DNA of 64,000 nt from Amorphophallus konjac (Eukaryota; Streptophyta; Magnoliopsida; Alismatales; Araceae), in contig CM040121.1 of assembly GCA_022559845.1 (NCBI GenBank), positions 571,070,140 through 571,134,139 of the forward strand, written 5' to 3'. Of this stretch, positions 39,985 to 50,224 are shown piece after piece. The notes below the pieces were generated by a model. It made no database searches and was not told the origin of the DNA. It worked only from the letters and a program-made list of their open reading frames with translations. The first letter of the stretch is position 1; the number at the start of each line of letters is the position of its first letter. The position numbers and the translations under genes were made by a program.

Positions 39985-42579
39985 GTTTTTTTTAAAAAAA
40001 AGTGAGTGGTACCACTAGTTATATAAAGAAAAGAGAGAAGTTACAAGTGTAGAGGGAGAGCTCCCGACAAACTCCCATAGACAAAAGGCGGCAAGCAACT
40101 CTATGTCTCGGGAGCAAACAAAGAAAGAAACAAAATACCAAAAACTTAAGCAAACCACCCACCACTCAGACATATAAACCAGTCGTCAACCCCAACACCT
40201 GACAGCAGTCCTACTCCATCCACTCCAACCCCTCGGCACTCTCAACAGACCTCAAGAGCCCCTATGCTGGACTCCTCCCCTCGAGGAGAACTTTCACTGT
40301 CTTGGCTTCTCTCGCCAGCTTCGCATGCCATCTTTTCTGGATCGTGCTGAGCGCGGATTTAATGTCCTTATCGGCTCCTTGAGATGACACCTCGATCAAT
40401 TCTGCCACATCTGTCACTTGAACCGTCATAATCCTCTCGACCTCAAAAAAGATGCCCTTGACGTCATCTTATTTTCCGCTTGAGCTGCTCCTTGAGAGCA
40501 AGGCCCAACATCACGCATTCCTCCACAGTTACCCCCTTAGCCTATGGCTCAAAATTGGCCCGTAAAACAGAACCTGCAGCATCCTCTTGAGGCAGCGGGA
40601 CCACCAGCATGTCCTGGGAGGCCTCCCCAGTAGGATCGACTTCCCCCGCCTCCTTAAGAAGAGAGCGAAGGCCATCTACACCCTCCTATACACTGGGACC
40701 ACTGGAACCGCCCGCTACAGCCAGGGACAGACTGTTGCTGCCATAGCCAATGCTCGAGAACGCCTCCGCTTCCGCTGCTGCTGCCACCGCAGGCACCTCA
40801 CTACCATCAAGCACTAGGACAAGGGACATTTCGTCCCAGCCCAGGAGAAAGAGCAGGGCCAGCCACGAGGCTCGCCACCTCCTTCTGCGCCGCCTGTCCT
40901 TCGCTGCTCCTGTCGCCCTCCGCTGACAACGATGCAGTCAGGAGAGCCACTACCTCCCGGGGCTGACCAAAGAGCTCCTGCTGGGAGGGGCCTCTAGCAG
41001 CACCTTCGTCTTCCCACCATGCCAGGGCAAGCACCCTCCCCGGAGAAGATGGAACGGCGACATCCAGAGCAGATGGGCTGCAACCCCGGATGGTGACTCC
41101 ACCGGCCGCGGTAGACTACGGTGGTTGCCAAAGATTGGCGGGATAGAAGCCATCGTCGGAGCCAGGGCTCCTTCAAGCTGTGACAGCTCTGGTAGGAGAA
41201 GCCCTGTAGAGCCCACAAATGAGTGGGGAAGACAACTGAAGACAGGTCCGCGATACTTGTTATCCCCCTGCACCCCGGATCTGCCGAGTAAGCCGCGGGT
41301 ACCAGGTACCAAGCCTGTGGAACAGGCGCCCACATCAGAGAGGCTCACAGGCCCAACTCGCTTCTCGGACCGGCCCAACTCGCTTCTCAAACCGGCCCAG
41401 CTCACGCATCCGGCCCACTGGCTTGTCTGCCGTCGAACCGCTCACTTCAACTTTAGGACGGCCCATCAGACTCTCCCACCTCTCGAACCGACCCATCTCA
41501 CAGATCTGGCCCACAAGCCCATCCAACAGCACCGGCCCAATGGTTTGCCCGCCTGGTTCAAATTTGAATCGTGACTCGGCTGTCTGCCACGTACCCCACC
41601 TAGGCGGTCTCCTCCAACCTCTCGCCCAGCCTGGGGTTGCCCTAGGGTTACCGGCCGCCACCCCTACAACGCTTCGATCTCCGACACCACCACCATGTGG
41701 ACTATAAAGTCTTCCTCTCTGGTGGCAAAACTCAACACCGGCATGATGGTCCGGAGGCTAGACACCCTAACTGGAATCAAAGTCAAGCTGCCTGGCTCAA
41801 CCTTCCCAGCACCTACTCCTCGCACAGGAAGATCGACAGGCCGTGAAACCTGACCCTCATCCTGACAGCCATCGGATTGGGTAAAGATCCCCTCCTATAA
41901 GTCCACCTGCATACACAAAGAACCCCTCCTCCGGCTAAAAGGATCCCTTCCTCCACTGCCTCATCCACCACCTCCGGACATCGCCCGATCGCCAGGAAAC
42001 TGTTCTTCATCACTGGGCAAACCTCCCACCTTTCTTTGCCGGAACCTCTAGCGTCTAGGGCCGCCTGGACCACAACCGTATCCACACTGCCTTCATCAAC
42101 AGAAACCCATAGGCAGTGTCGTAGCCAGTTGAGCCTACCACAGAGAAGATTGTCCGGGAGGGTCCCAAGCTCAATTCCCTCCCCCTGCCAAGCTCCTGCA
42201 TGGCCGACCTCCGCAATCCCCAGCACAGCTCCAGCTGTCGGTCTCCTCCAACACCCTCCGCAAAGGAGCGTCTGAGAGCATTGCCCCTGGCGAACCTTCC
42301 TAAACCGGGACATCTCTCCCCTGGCGAAACCGGTAGAAATGCTGAGAGTGCCCCCCCCCCCCCAAGTGAAGCAGAGCCCCACAAACAGACGCCGGTGGGG
42401 AGGCAATAGACGCCGATCTCCACCACCCCTCCACTGCGAAGCCCGGCCAGCCCCCAAGGAGGGCACCCCCCGCCGCATCCACCCTCCGAAACACCCGGAG
42501 CTTCTCTCTCTGGAAAAGCTACAGAGAGATCAGTAGAACACCATTAACCAAGGTATATGTCTCGCCTGCATGAATTTTT
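39985..42579 (-). mobile_element. ORF1-only LINE derivative with 17 bp target-site duplication
   Basis: On the - strand, a LINE ORF1 from about 42490, its coiled-coil end near 40300, then directly a LINE 3' UTR with the hairpin AGTGGTACCACT (40005-40016) and an A-tail. There is no endonuclease or RT. A perfect 17 bp duplication, gaaagaacaacctaagg, flanks it (39968-39984 and 42580-42596). The element is 2,595 bp. It sits about 400 bp past the stop of the F-box gene, in the same orientation. Confidence 0.85.
40270..42494 (-). pseudogene. LINE ORF1 of the ORF1-only element, frame-broken
   Basis: Starting near 42494, MFRRVDAAGGALLGGW, then a degenerate zinc knuckle (LLHLGGGGHSQHFYR) in which both leading cysteines have been lost. 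The core (frame 42478-41813) gives LRHCLWVSVDEG, GSGKERWEVCPVMKNSFLAI and RRGSLPNPMAVRM..FHGLSIFLCEE, matching the ORF1 core of the LINEs at 185-5831 and 12646-15630. The C-terminal end near 40300 is IKSALSTIQKRW, charged and helical. At least one frame break separates knuckle and core, so this copy is probably not translated whole. Confidence 0.7.
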
Positions 42580-42596
42580 GAAAGAACAACCTAAGG

Positions 42597-42987
42597 TTAC
42601 AACTACAAAAGAAGTATGTATGACTGGTAAATGTAATTCAAGTAGATGATCTCCAATTCAATTAGCACTACTTTTCCCATCCACTCATCACCTTTCTTCT
42701 TCAATTCAATCCAATGTGTCCTCTTCACCACTTCAAGTCTGGCAGATGTTCTCAATTCTCAACACATTAACATATCCCTCTCTAGTCACATCAGATGAAC
42801 AATAACATGGAAGGAGGAAAACATGGTGAACTAGATAAAAGGCACTATTTACGCCCAAACAAGAAAAGAGGATAAGAAAAGAAGAAAAAAAGGAAGAAGA
42901 ACCTGAACATGTTTCACCATTCCATTCCATCACACTTTGTTTGGCATTACTGCCACCATTGAAGCAACAAGAAGCCCAAACCAATTT
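42597..42987. other. 3' flank of the F-box gene
   Basis: AT-rich and A/G-rich sequence between the F-box stop and the LINE insertion, probably including the F-box 3' UTR (transcribed on the - strand). I see no clear polyadenylation signal or other gene. Confidence 0.4.
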
Positions 42988-44142
42988 TCAGTAGCACAGA
43001 CCTGGGAGAACCCAGATGAAGGAAGAGCAGCATCTGCCCAGGCAGCAACACTTCCCTTCCGAATGCGATCTTGGAAGGTTGACACCGATCTGAAGAGTCT
43101 CCGTCTTACGCCCATCCATGTAGAAGACCTTCACCTCTCTTCCTGGCGGACCCTGGTAATAGATACAGTTGCCTTCACCTCCCCATTTTTCTGGGTGATC
43201 ATCACACAAACCTGACCCAACGGTAGTAAACAAGAGAGCTCTGTCCCCTAGGGTTTCCATTCTCACCCATTCACCAGAATAACAATCCAATCTGTAGACC
43301 GCACAAGCTTCTGCTCCGAATAACCCAAGACTGGCATAGATCGCCAGGAGCTCCCCACCGGAAGCGGCCAACCAGACGTTGGTCGCGCCCGGCAGCAGAT
43401 CCCTCGCCCCAAAACGGGTCATCCTCGGCTGGGGATCGAATTCAAATCTCAACAGTTTCCCTTTGAGACTTCGAGCGTACACAGCCCCGTCAAGGACAAT
43501 CGGCCAGTGGCTACAAGATCTTTCTTCCTCCGTCTCGCACCAGTACATGGACCAGAAGAGGTCGCCGGGCTTCCAGTACACGATGGTGAGGCGGCACCAC
43601 GCCACGAGCACGCAGCCAGGCGAAGCGGGGGGCGCCGTCAGGGAGGCCCACTCGACGAAGTGCGGGCCGTGGACCGGAGGGGCGGAGACGACCTCGTCTC
43701 CGGTGAAGGGGTTGACGAGCCAGAGATGCAGGCGGGTCCCGACGTCCGCCATGATGAGGTACCCGTGGGAGAAGCCGAGGAGGGTCGCGTCCCGCCGGCG
43801 GAGGCCCGGGAGGGTGCTCCGGTAGGAGCAGCCGTGGGGGAAGCTGTAGAAGTGGTGCCCGCCGGTGCCGCAGAGGAGGGGTGGCTGGGAGGAGATGAGG
43901 CCGCCCAGGGCGGGCCTCGAGACGGCGCGCCACGCACGGCAGACGCCGTCGAAGGCGAAGAGGTCCCTGAAGGTGGTCAGGCGCTGCAGGATGGAGAAGA
44001 GGGCGGGGTTGGGGAGATCGGACCAGTCCTTTTGGTGCCCCCTGAGCCGCCGCCGTCGCTTCCGGCTGCGACGACGGCGGCCGCGGACGTCGGCGCCGGC
44101 GGCGTCCCTTCCCGCCCGAGGACCGCGGGTGGTGCCGGCCAT
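42988..44142 (-). CDS. F-box protein with DUF295-type C-terminal domain
   Basis: An intact single-exon gene of 384 codons. Residues about 20-35 are Arg/Lys-rich (GRRRRSRKRRRRLRG), possibly a nuclear signal. The F-box spans about 39-80 (DWSDLPNPALFSILQRLTTF ... DGVCRAWRAV) and should bind a SKP1-type adaptor in an SCF ubiquitin ligase. The rest fits the DUF295 domain: LLGFSHGYLIMA, LVNPFTGDEV, IVLDGAVYARSLKGKLLRFE, then the typical METLGDRALLFT...GNCIYYQ block. The ATG at 44142 has a strong context (ggccATGG). The 5' half is GC-rich, as in many monocot single-exon genes. The substrate is unknown; these families are large and fast-changing. Confidence 0.9.
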   Translation of the reverse strand: MAGTTRGPRAGRDAAGADVRGRRRRSRKRRRRLRGHQKDWSDLPNPALFSILQRLTTFRDLFAFDGVCRAWRAVSRPALGGLISSQPPLLCGTGGHHFYSFPHGCSYRSTLPGLRRRDATLLGFSHGYLIMADVGTRLHLWLVNPFTGDEVVSAPPVHGPHFVEWASLTAPPASPGCVLVAWCRLTIVYWKPGDLFWSMYWCETEEERSCSHWPIVLDGAVYARSLKGKLLRFEFDPQPRMTRFGARDLLPGATNVWLAASGGELLAIYASLGLFGAEACAVYRLDCYSGEWVRMETLGDRALLFTTVGSGLCDDHPEKWGGEGNCIYYQGPPGREVKVFYMDGRKTETLQIGVNLPRSHSEGKCCCLGRCCSSFIWVLPGLCY

Positions 44143-45482
44143 GGCCTCGCAAAATTGTCTACTCCTCTTCGGTCGGAGCGTGGTAGAAATGTTTTGTAAT
44201 CTGCTGCTTGAGAACCGAAATCTGATTTGATGATCTGAATTAACTAATAATTTCCGATGTTACACGACTTATTACCTTTTTCAAAAATAGATATTTGTAA
44301 ATATAGTTATAATTTGAAAATTATGATGTGCTGATGAGATATATGTCATATTCAGATCGGGTTGTTATCTTATTTTTAAACTAAAATTGCCGTTGAGAAT
44401 ACCAATTTCTTTTGAAACCCAATGTATGTTCTCATGAATCTCATGATCCTAGTACCGATACTAGGGAATTTGTCCAAAGTGACCTTTCTCAAACTTCAAA
44501 AATAACAAAGACTAATTTCATATAGATCATCCTCGCAGGTAAAATATCAAATTATCATCTTTAATTATCGAATATCATATATATCATCATTGTTAAGTGA
44601 AAATTTCAACAATATCATTAAATGACCGAAAAATATCCCGATGTTCGTATCAACTCTAAGTCTCCACACAAATTTTGAGTGGTTTTTCATCATTTAGTGG
44701 TATTTTTGACACTTTTAATCAATAACGATAGCGTACATGATATTCAATGATTAAGGAGGGTATATATGAAATTAACCCAAATAAAAAATGAGTAACACTA
44801 CGGTGCGAACTCGGTGCTACTAAGTAATATGTCACCTCCAGTGGAGGACAGGTAGCATGAAAATAAAACAAACAAATTTTAAGATAACATGATATTTAAG
44901 TAATTATGTTAACGATAGCAATATCAAAAATTAGGCATAAAAAACATTTTTTATGTTTGAAGTTCCATTTTTACTGAAAAATTCCAATTCAAATAAATAC
45001 GCGTAGACAGCATAGAAGAAATTTTGCTAATCTTCGTGAATCTAATTTTGAATTGTCGAGATCAGGTCAGAAATGAGATGATCAAACTTCTGTGATGCCC
45101 TAAACGCCCACTGATATTAGCCGCTGGGAGATAGCCCTGAACAACAATATTAACAACCTCCGTCCAATTATATCATCTGAGCACAAGTCCACTACATGTC
45201 ATAGAACAAACCTATGATCTACTACAATACTCTTGGGTATGACAAATTCGTGGTAGCTTCTTGTAACAAAACAGGAAAGGCACCTAACTGATGTTATCTG
45301 TTATCCAAGGTTGGTTGATACATCGTTGTTGTATCGTTGGGATGGACTGACACAGATGTGTTCGTATGATAAGGGACCACTAGACTAGCACCGACTTGAT
45401 ATCAAGGTTCGTCGACTCGATGATCTGTATCGAATCAGATCTTCCTAATCTGATACAGTACGTCTGAGTCATAACTAACTTG

Positions 45483-45552
<70 letters not shown>

Positions 45553-46185
45553 ACCGATCCTCGAGATGATCCACAGCATACGATACGACACTCCATAGTC
45601 GACCCGAGTCGACAAACCATACTTGATATCACATCATAGATTGAATCTACCCCGATACAATACGAGTCATCCAACTTGAACTGATCCGGTACATACGGGT
45701 GGGTCTTCAACCCTATTACTATCCAAATGGCATCTGACGTAAGGCAGGTGAACGGTTCATCCCAAGACTTCGTTGAGTTGAACAACTCAAGTGTCTAGCA
45801 TGAAGCCAGCATCCCAAGAAAAAAAAATTGCCAATCAAAGTATAAAATTTAGGTTTTTAATTTTTACCTATTAAAAATATCAAAATTAAAAAAAGCCTCT
45901 CTAATCTATCTATTTTATTATCATCATGCAAGAAAATAAAAGCAGCACAGTATTTGTACGGAAGTTAACCGACGGGTTTGTCTAGAAATATATGCAAGAA
46001 AAATAACGTCCAACTTTCATCGTTACCAGCGGAAATCAAATAGATGAAGCCAGGACGGACGGCCAATCCTTCGCACCATTTGAGGATTGACCACAAGTGC
46101 CATGTCTGCAGTTTAGGTCATCTCCTTGGACACTTGACACTCCTCATGCGGTTGAGACAAACTCTGTTCTTTCATGGAGAACTGC
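44143..46185. other. AT-rich intergenic region with a (CT)n microsatellite
   Basis: Probable upstream region of the F-box gene near 44143-44260, then AT-rich sequence without a gene I can support. From about 45060 the base composition changes and short phrases such as gactcgatgatctgtatcga look repetitive. The microsatellite is listed separately. Confidence 0.5.
45485..45551. repeat. (CT)33 microsatellite
   Basis: An uninterrupted run of about 33 CT units. Long Arg-Glu reading frames on the - strand come from this run. Confidence 0.97.
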
Positions 46186-46317
46186 TCATTGGGGAATAAG
46201 TCGCCAACACTGCTGCATGACATGAGCGTTTACGAATGGCCGCAAATCCCACATGAGACAGTAACTCTCCAGCTCTTCTGATGACGAGTTGAGATTTAAA
46301 GATAGAACAACTTCTCT
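46186..46317 (-). CDS. Last exon of an unrecognised gene
   Basis: On the - strand after the acceptor ttgtcacag the frame reads REVVLSLNLNSSSEELESYC then LMWDLRPFVNAHVMQQCWRL and IPQ, then TGA (46186-46188). It joins the exon at 46400-46537 across an 82-base GT-AG intron with phase kept. The sequence looks like conserved protein, not a transposon. I do not recognise the family. The exons further upstream are uncertain. Confidence 0.55.
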   Translation of the reverse strand, partial: REVVLSLNLNSSSEELESYCLMWDLRPFVNAHVMQQCWRLIPQ

Positions 46318-46399
46318 CTGTGACAAATATCTGATACGAGTTACTATTACTGTGATGCGACTTCCCATCTGAAACATAAAATATGTCATTCTGGGATAC

Positions 46400-46537
46400 C
46401 TGCATTTCATGGTCAAGCTTTAGCATGCTGTACACAGCCCTCATCAACACCGCACGAAGTAGAATGCTTTCACCTGGAGGGTGTACGGTTTCGTTTTCTT
46501 CATTGGAGCATTTAACTTGATCACTTGGTAGCTCCGC
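46400..46537 (-). CDS. Second-last exon of the same unrecognised gene
   Basis: A 46-codon exon between acceptor gcacttctatag and donor GT at 46399-46398. It encodes AELPSDQVKCSNEENETVHP then SILLRAVLMRAVYSMLKLDH and EMQ. It continues straight into the last exon. The leucine-rich end suggests a helix. The donor and acceptor both fit plant rules, and the frame is open across the join. Confidence 0.55.
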
Positions 46538-47698
46538 CTATAGAAGTGCCAAACAAAAATGGAAAATTACATTCATGTGCTGGAATAGTGAAGGCTTTCT
46601 TTCATCTTGGAACAATAAACCTCAATTTCTTGTCATTACAATATTGAGAACATTACCTAAAAAAAAATATGAGAAACATAATATTCAAAGAAGGTTGGCA
46701 TCTATTAACCAAATTACAGTACATATCGTGGCTTCATACTTGAGTTCATAGGATTTTCTGTCAAAAAATCATAACAACTAACAATTGCTTCCTGAACATG
46801 GATAATACCACAAATCACGGCAACTAATGACGCACAATTGCATTGTCTACCCGGGCTGTACATTTGTGTTACTGGGTTTATATCCCACAATGCACCATCT
46901 TCATAACGCTTCCAATGCCTATCATCATACATTTATACATTTCAAACACATTGAGAACCATCAACTTTTTACCAAGATTCATGCCATGGTATTCATTTTC
47001 TGATTCATCCAAACATGGCTTCTCAACATTACAATCACACAAAAACCTATTTTTTATAATGTTAAAATGATTATTGAACAGAACCTTCATGATTGCTACT
47101 AAGCTTCATATTTTAGTTGCACTTGATTGAAGATTCACTTCTTCCAAATGAGGACCAAATTCTAATCATTGCAAGCTCTCTAGTAGCAATTTCCTTGTGA
47201 TTATTCACCAGAACAAGAGAAGAAGGTAAGTGATACATATCATAATTTCTGATGGGGACAAGTTCACAGGAAGAGGATGTATAAAGCAATTCAGTAAGAG
47301 CATTAACAGACATTTTAGTGTCATTTTCACTTTTAGGAAGCAAGGGATGAACAGAATTTTCCAAGTAAAATCATAATGGAAGTTTAAAATTGACCCCAGT
47401 GAAGGACAAACCATGTGAAGATGTTTCAACAACCATAAGTGATCCTACACAGCTCCAGTCGACCATGTAGCACCCATATAGACAAAGGGAACTAAAAAAT
47501 AAAAGGCCAAAAACAGCATGAATGCAGATGGTATAGAGAGAGAGAGATGAACAAACTATTAATATATGGAGACCATTTCTGTTTTAGATGTGGCATGTCT
47601 CCTCATGTAGTGTTTTTAATCTTCTATAAAATGCTAAATTTATTTTTTTATCCTCTAATTGTTTCCCGTCGGGATGTAGTCTATCGATGTGGCCCATG
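46538..47698 (-). other. Possible decayed or unresolved coding region
   Basis: Several - strand frames of 60-80 codons (for example 47364-47113 with SVNALTELLYTSSSCELVPI, and 46932-46714 with YEDGALWDINPVTQMYSPGR) look protein-like, but stops separate them and no clear splice sites join them. They may be exons of the gene ending at 46186 or a pseudogene. I recognise no family. Confidence 0.3.
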
Positions 47699-47712
47699 TC
47701 CTCTGCATTATT

Positions 47713-48077
47713 TATTTATTTTTGAAAGTGGATGGTACCATTGTATATATAAAATAAAAAGAAAGGGATTTACAAGTGTGAGAAGTGCTCAAAATATCCC
47801 TGTACAAAATGTGCATCCATAAGATGTAATCCCCCCATGTCCCCCTGGTGGCATCAAAAAGAAGAATAGTCTACATTACAATACAAAGACAACGCCGTCG
47901 AGCTGATTCTGTCACCAATCGGTAATCTACCATGGTCCCGCGGTCCTGCAGCAGCCTTGACTGTCCTCCACAAGGAGAGCTAGGCAGACTGACCTCCCTC
48001 CTCTTGTGGGTCGTTACTCTCCTCTCCCCCTTCCTCTCCCTTGTTCCCCTCCTCCTGGATTTCCTCTCCCTCCCTTC
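47713..48077 (-). mobile_element. 5'-truncated LINE copy with 14 bp target-site duplication
   Basis: On the - strand it ends in the same 3' UTR as the LINE at 185-5831 (ttttgtacagggatattttg, then acacttgtaaatccc) with the hairpin core ATGGTACCAT (47732-47741) and an A-rich tail. A perfect 14 bp duplication, tcctctgcattatt, flanks it (47699-47712 and 48078-48091). It is 365 bp long with no coding part left. Confidence 0.8.
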
Positions 48078-48091
48078 TCCTCTGCATTATT

Positions 48092-48724
48092 AAAGCCAAT
48101 TAACTGCCTACAACTAGAAATTTGGCATTACAAAAGTGCTGAATGCTCAGATATGCTGACATATCTTATGGTAGGATCTCAGCCTCACTTTTCGAAACTT
48201 GACATTACCAAACTAGCACAGTGCTGGGGTTCAATCATCAGTAAGCTCAACATTTTATGGATTGAAGGAAACGTAAATACATATTAGAACAGTAAACCAA
48301 TGGTAGTGGCTTCAAACTATTTGTGCCAATTGATCTACAATTACTTTTTCATATCTTATCCTTCTCATCTTTGTTCTGCACTTCCCAGGACAAATCCCAA
48401 GAATAACTCACGAAATTGTCCATCAACTTTCTTTTGCTTTTAGAATGTAAAAAGCAAAAGCAGTTTACTTGTGTTCTCATGGTCATCTTTGTAGGGTGGA
48501 AGAGTCCTTAACCTTCGTAAATGATCACTTACTTTCTGTAAGCAACTTCATATTACTTTTCAGCATTTCTGAAGCAGAAATATTGAGTTTCATCATATTC
48601 ATAGAGTTTATCTAAAGGCATAGCCAAAAAATGTCCCTGAATAATGAATACTTTTGGATAATGGGATATAAAGAGGAAGAGACCATAATGTAATATGACC
48701 TAGCAGAAAACTTTGACCTCAGAC
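48092..48724. other. Non-coding stretch, probably intron
   Basis: AT-rich sequence between the small LINE and the likely exon at 48725. I see no feature in it. Confidence 0.35.
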
Positions 48725-48864
48725 CTCTTCTAAGGAATGTGCTTGATCCGTGCAGCAATCACTAAAAGATTTGTCAAACAAGCATGAAGTTCTTTGATTT
48801 ACTGTTTGCATTATAGCAATGCCATCCTCTGACAGACATTCAAGTTCATCAAGCTGAGATTTCA
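48725..48864 (-). CDS. Likely internal exon of an unrecognised gene
   Basis: On the - strand, after the strong acceptor ttttctgtttttgcag, the frame reads KSQLDELECLSEDGIAIMQT then VNQRTSCLFDKSFSDCCTDQ and AHSLEE, with a possible but weak GT donor at 48724-48723. It may belong to the gene ending at 46186, but I could not link them. No domain is recognised; the start is heptad-like. Confidence 0.4.
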
Positions 48865-49089
48865 CTGCAAAAACAGAAAACAAGGGCATGTTCAGGCTAG
48901 AAGTACCAAGTGTCAAATGATCACATAATAATAGCTACACAAGGAAAGTTTACTTCATCTATAAAGAACCACTCATCCTCAGGAAGTTACTACCAAGATT
49001 TTGAAGTAAATACATAGTGTCCAGATTAAAGTCTATAGCTCAGATCTATGTAATAAAGCTATTGTATATAGAAAATATCATTTCTCAAA

Positions 49090-49437
49090 TGGCACAATAG
49101 GTGGGTCCTCAAAGGGGACAGATTCATTTGGTGGCTCACCCTTCACGCGACCCTGTGGGCCCTATGGAGCGAAAGGAATAGTAGAATATTCAGAGGGGAA
49201 GCAAGAGTGGAGAAGAGGAGCGTCTCTTTTGTTTGTGAGAGTGTGTGAGTGGGCTAAACATCTTTGTAGAGTGGAGTCCCACTACCCCTCACTTTTTTCT
49301 TTGTTGGGGAATAGGTAGCGGGCTGCCCTCTTGGCAGTGTCTTTTGTACAGGTATTCTTTAGTGAGCTAAAAGTTTACACTAGTAAATCCTTTTTATATT
49401 TAATACAACAGTGGTCCTATCCACTTTTCAAAAAAAA
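49090..49437 (+). mobile_element. 5'-truncated LINE copy with 17 bp target-site duplication
   Basis: It retains the end of ORF2 (RFIWWLTLHATLWALWSERN, then SRIFRGEARVEKRSVSFVCE), the 3' UTR with ttttgtacagg, and the hairpin AGTGGTCCTATCCACT (49410-49425) before the A-tail. A perfect 17 bp duplication, tgtatatagaaaatatc, flanks it (49073-49089 and 49438-49454). The coding end matches the LINE at 56116-63958 closely. Confidence 0.85.
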
Positions 49438-49454
49438 TGTATATAGAAAATATC

Positions 49455-50060
49455 GTTAAAGGCCTAAAGCTTCAGAAAATTAAAGACCAAACCAATAGTG
49501 CATGTAGATTTAGAAGAAAGGGAGTACAAGAAGACACGAAAGAAAGAGGATGAAGAGAGGTGCCTACGGTTTCTGGGATCGCGATGTCCTCCCAGCTGCA
49601 GCCTTCTATTTCTCTTATATTAATTAGGGCAGTTACAATATAGACTTCTCAAGACTAAAATACTGGCCCTGTTTAAGTAACCAACCAGAAGGTTTTATAA
49701 CAGAGAAATAGAGAAAAAATAACAGGAAGGAGTAAATGACAAAAAAGCCTCTCTGTTGCTTCAACAATATATATGTGATAGTGTTCAAATTACTACTTCA
49801 ATCAACTAATTTCACAGGACGCATCTAGGCTTTTGGGGGGCAAAAAAAAACAGTGGGCTGCACTACCGATTTTATAACATTATGCAGCACAACTAGGCGG
49901 AAAAGGAGAGGCTCCTATCCCATCAAAACAAACATCAATATAGTCAAATGAAGAAACAAGAGAATCTTCAGAATTTGCTATAGAAGATGTTTTGGAGAAA
50001 AAGAGACCTACAACTTATAAAAAAATATTGTTCAAATTGGCATTTCTAATGCATTTTTCA
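49455..50060. other. Intergenic stretch, no feature recognised
   Basis: AT-rich sequence between two LINE insertions. I see no gene in it. Confidence 0.4.
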
Positions 50061-50224
50061 TGCATATAGTTTTGTTTGGAAGGTGGTAAAAACCACATTT
50101 CATTGAAAGAAAGTAAAGGTTACATGCCCCCAATTCTGAAAACAGGAAAAAAGCACAGAGAAGTTCTACCAAGAAAGTTGAACAACTTCACTCGCCCATA
50201 CCCCTCACAAGAAAGGGAAAATTA

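Noticed and set aside
41125..41574. 149-codon + strand frame
   Set aside because: It lies antisense to the ORF1-only LINE and is open because of GC-rich sequence.
43507..44199. 230-codon frame on the + strand
   Set aside because: It is antisense to the intact F-box gene; high GC content keeps the opposite strand open. It has no domain and low-complexity sequence.
45380..45785. Arg-Glu repeat protein on the - strand
   Set aside because: It is produced by the (CT)33 microsatellite; no splice or coding context supports it.
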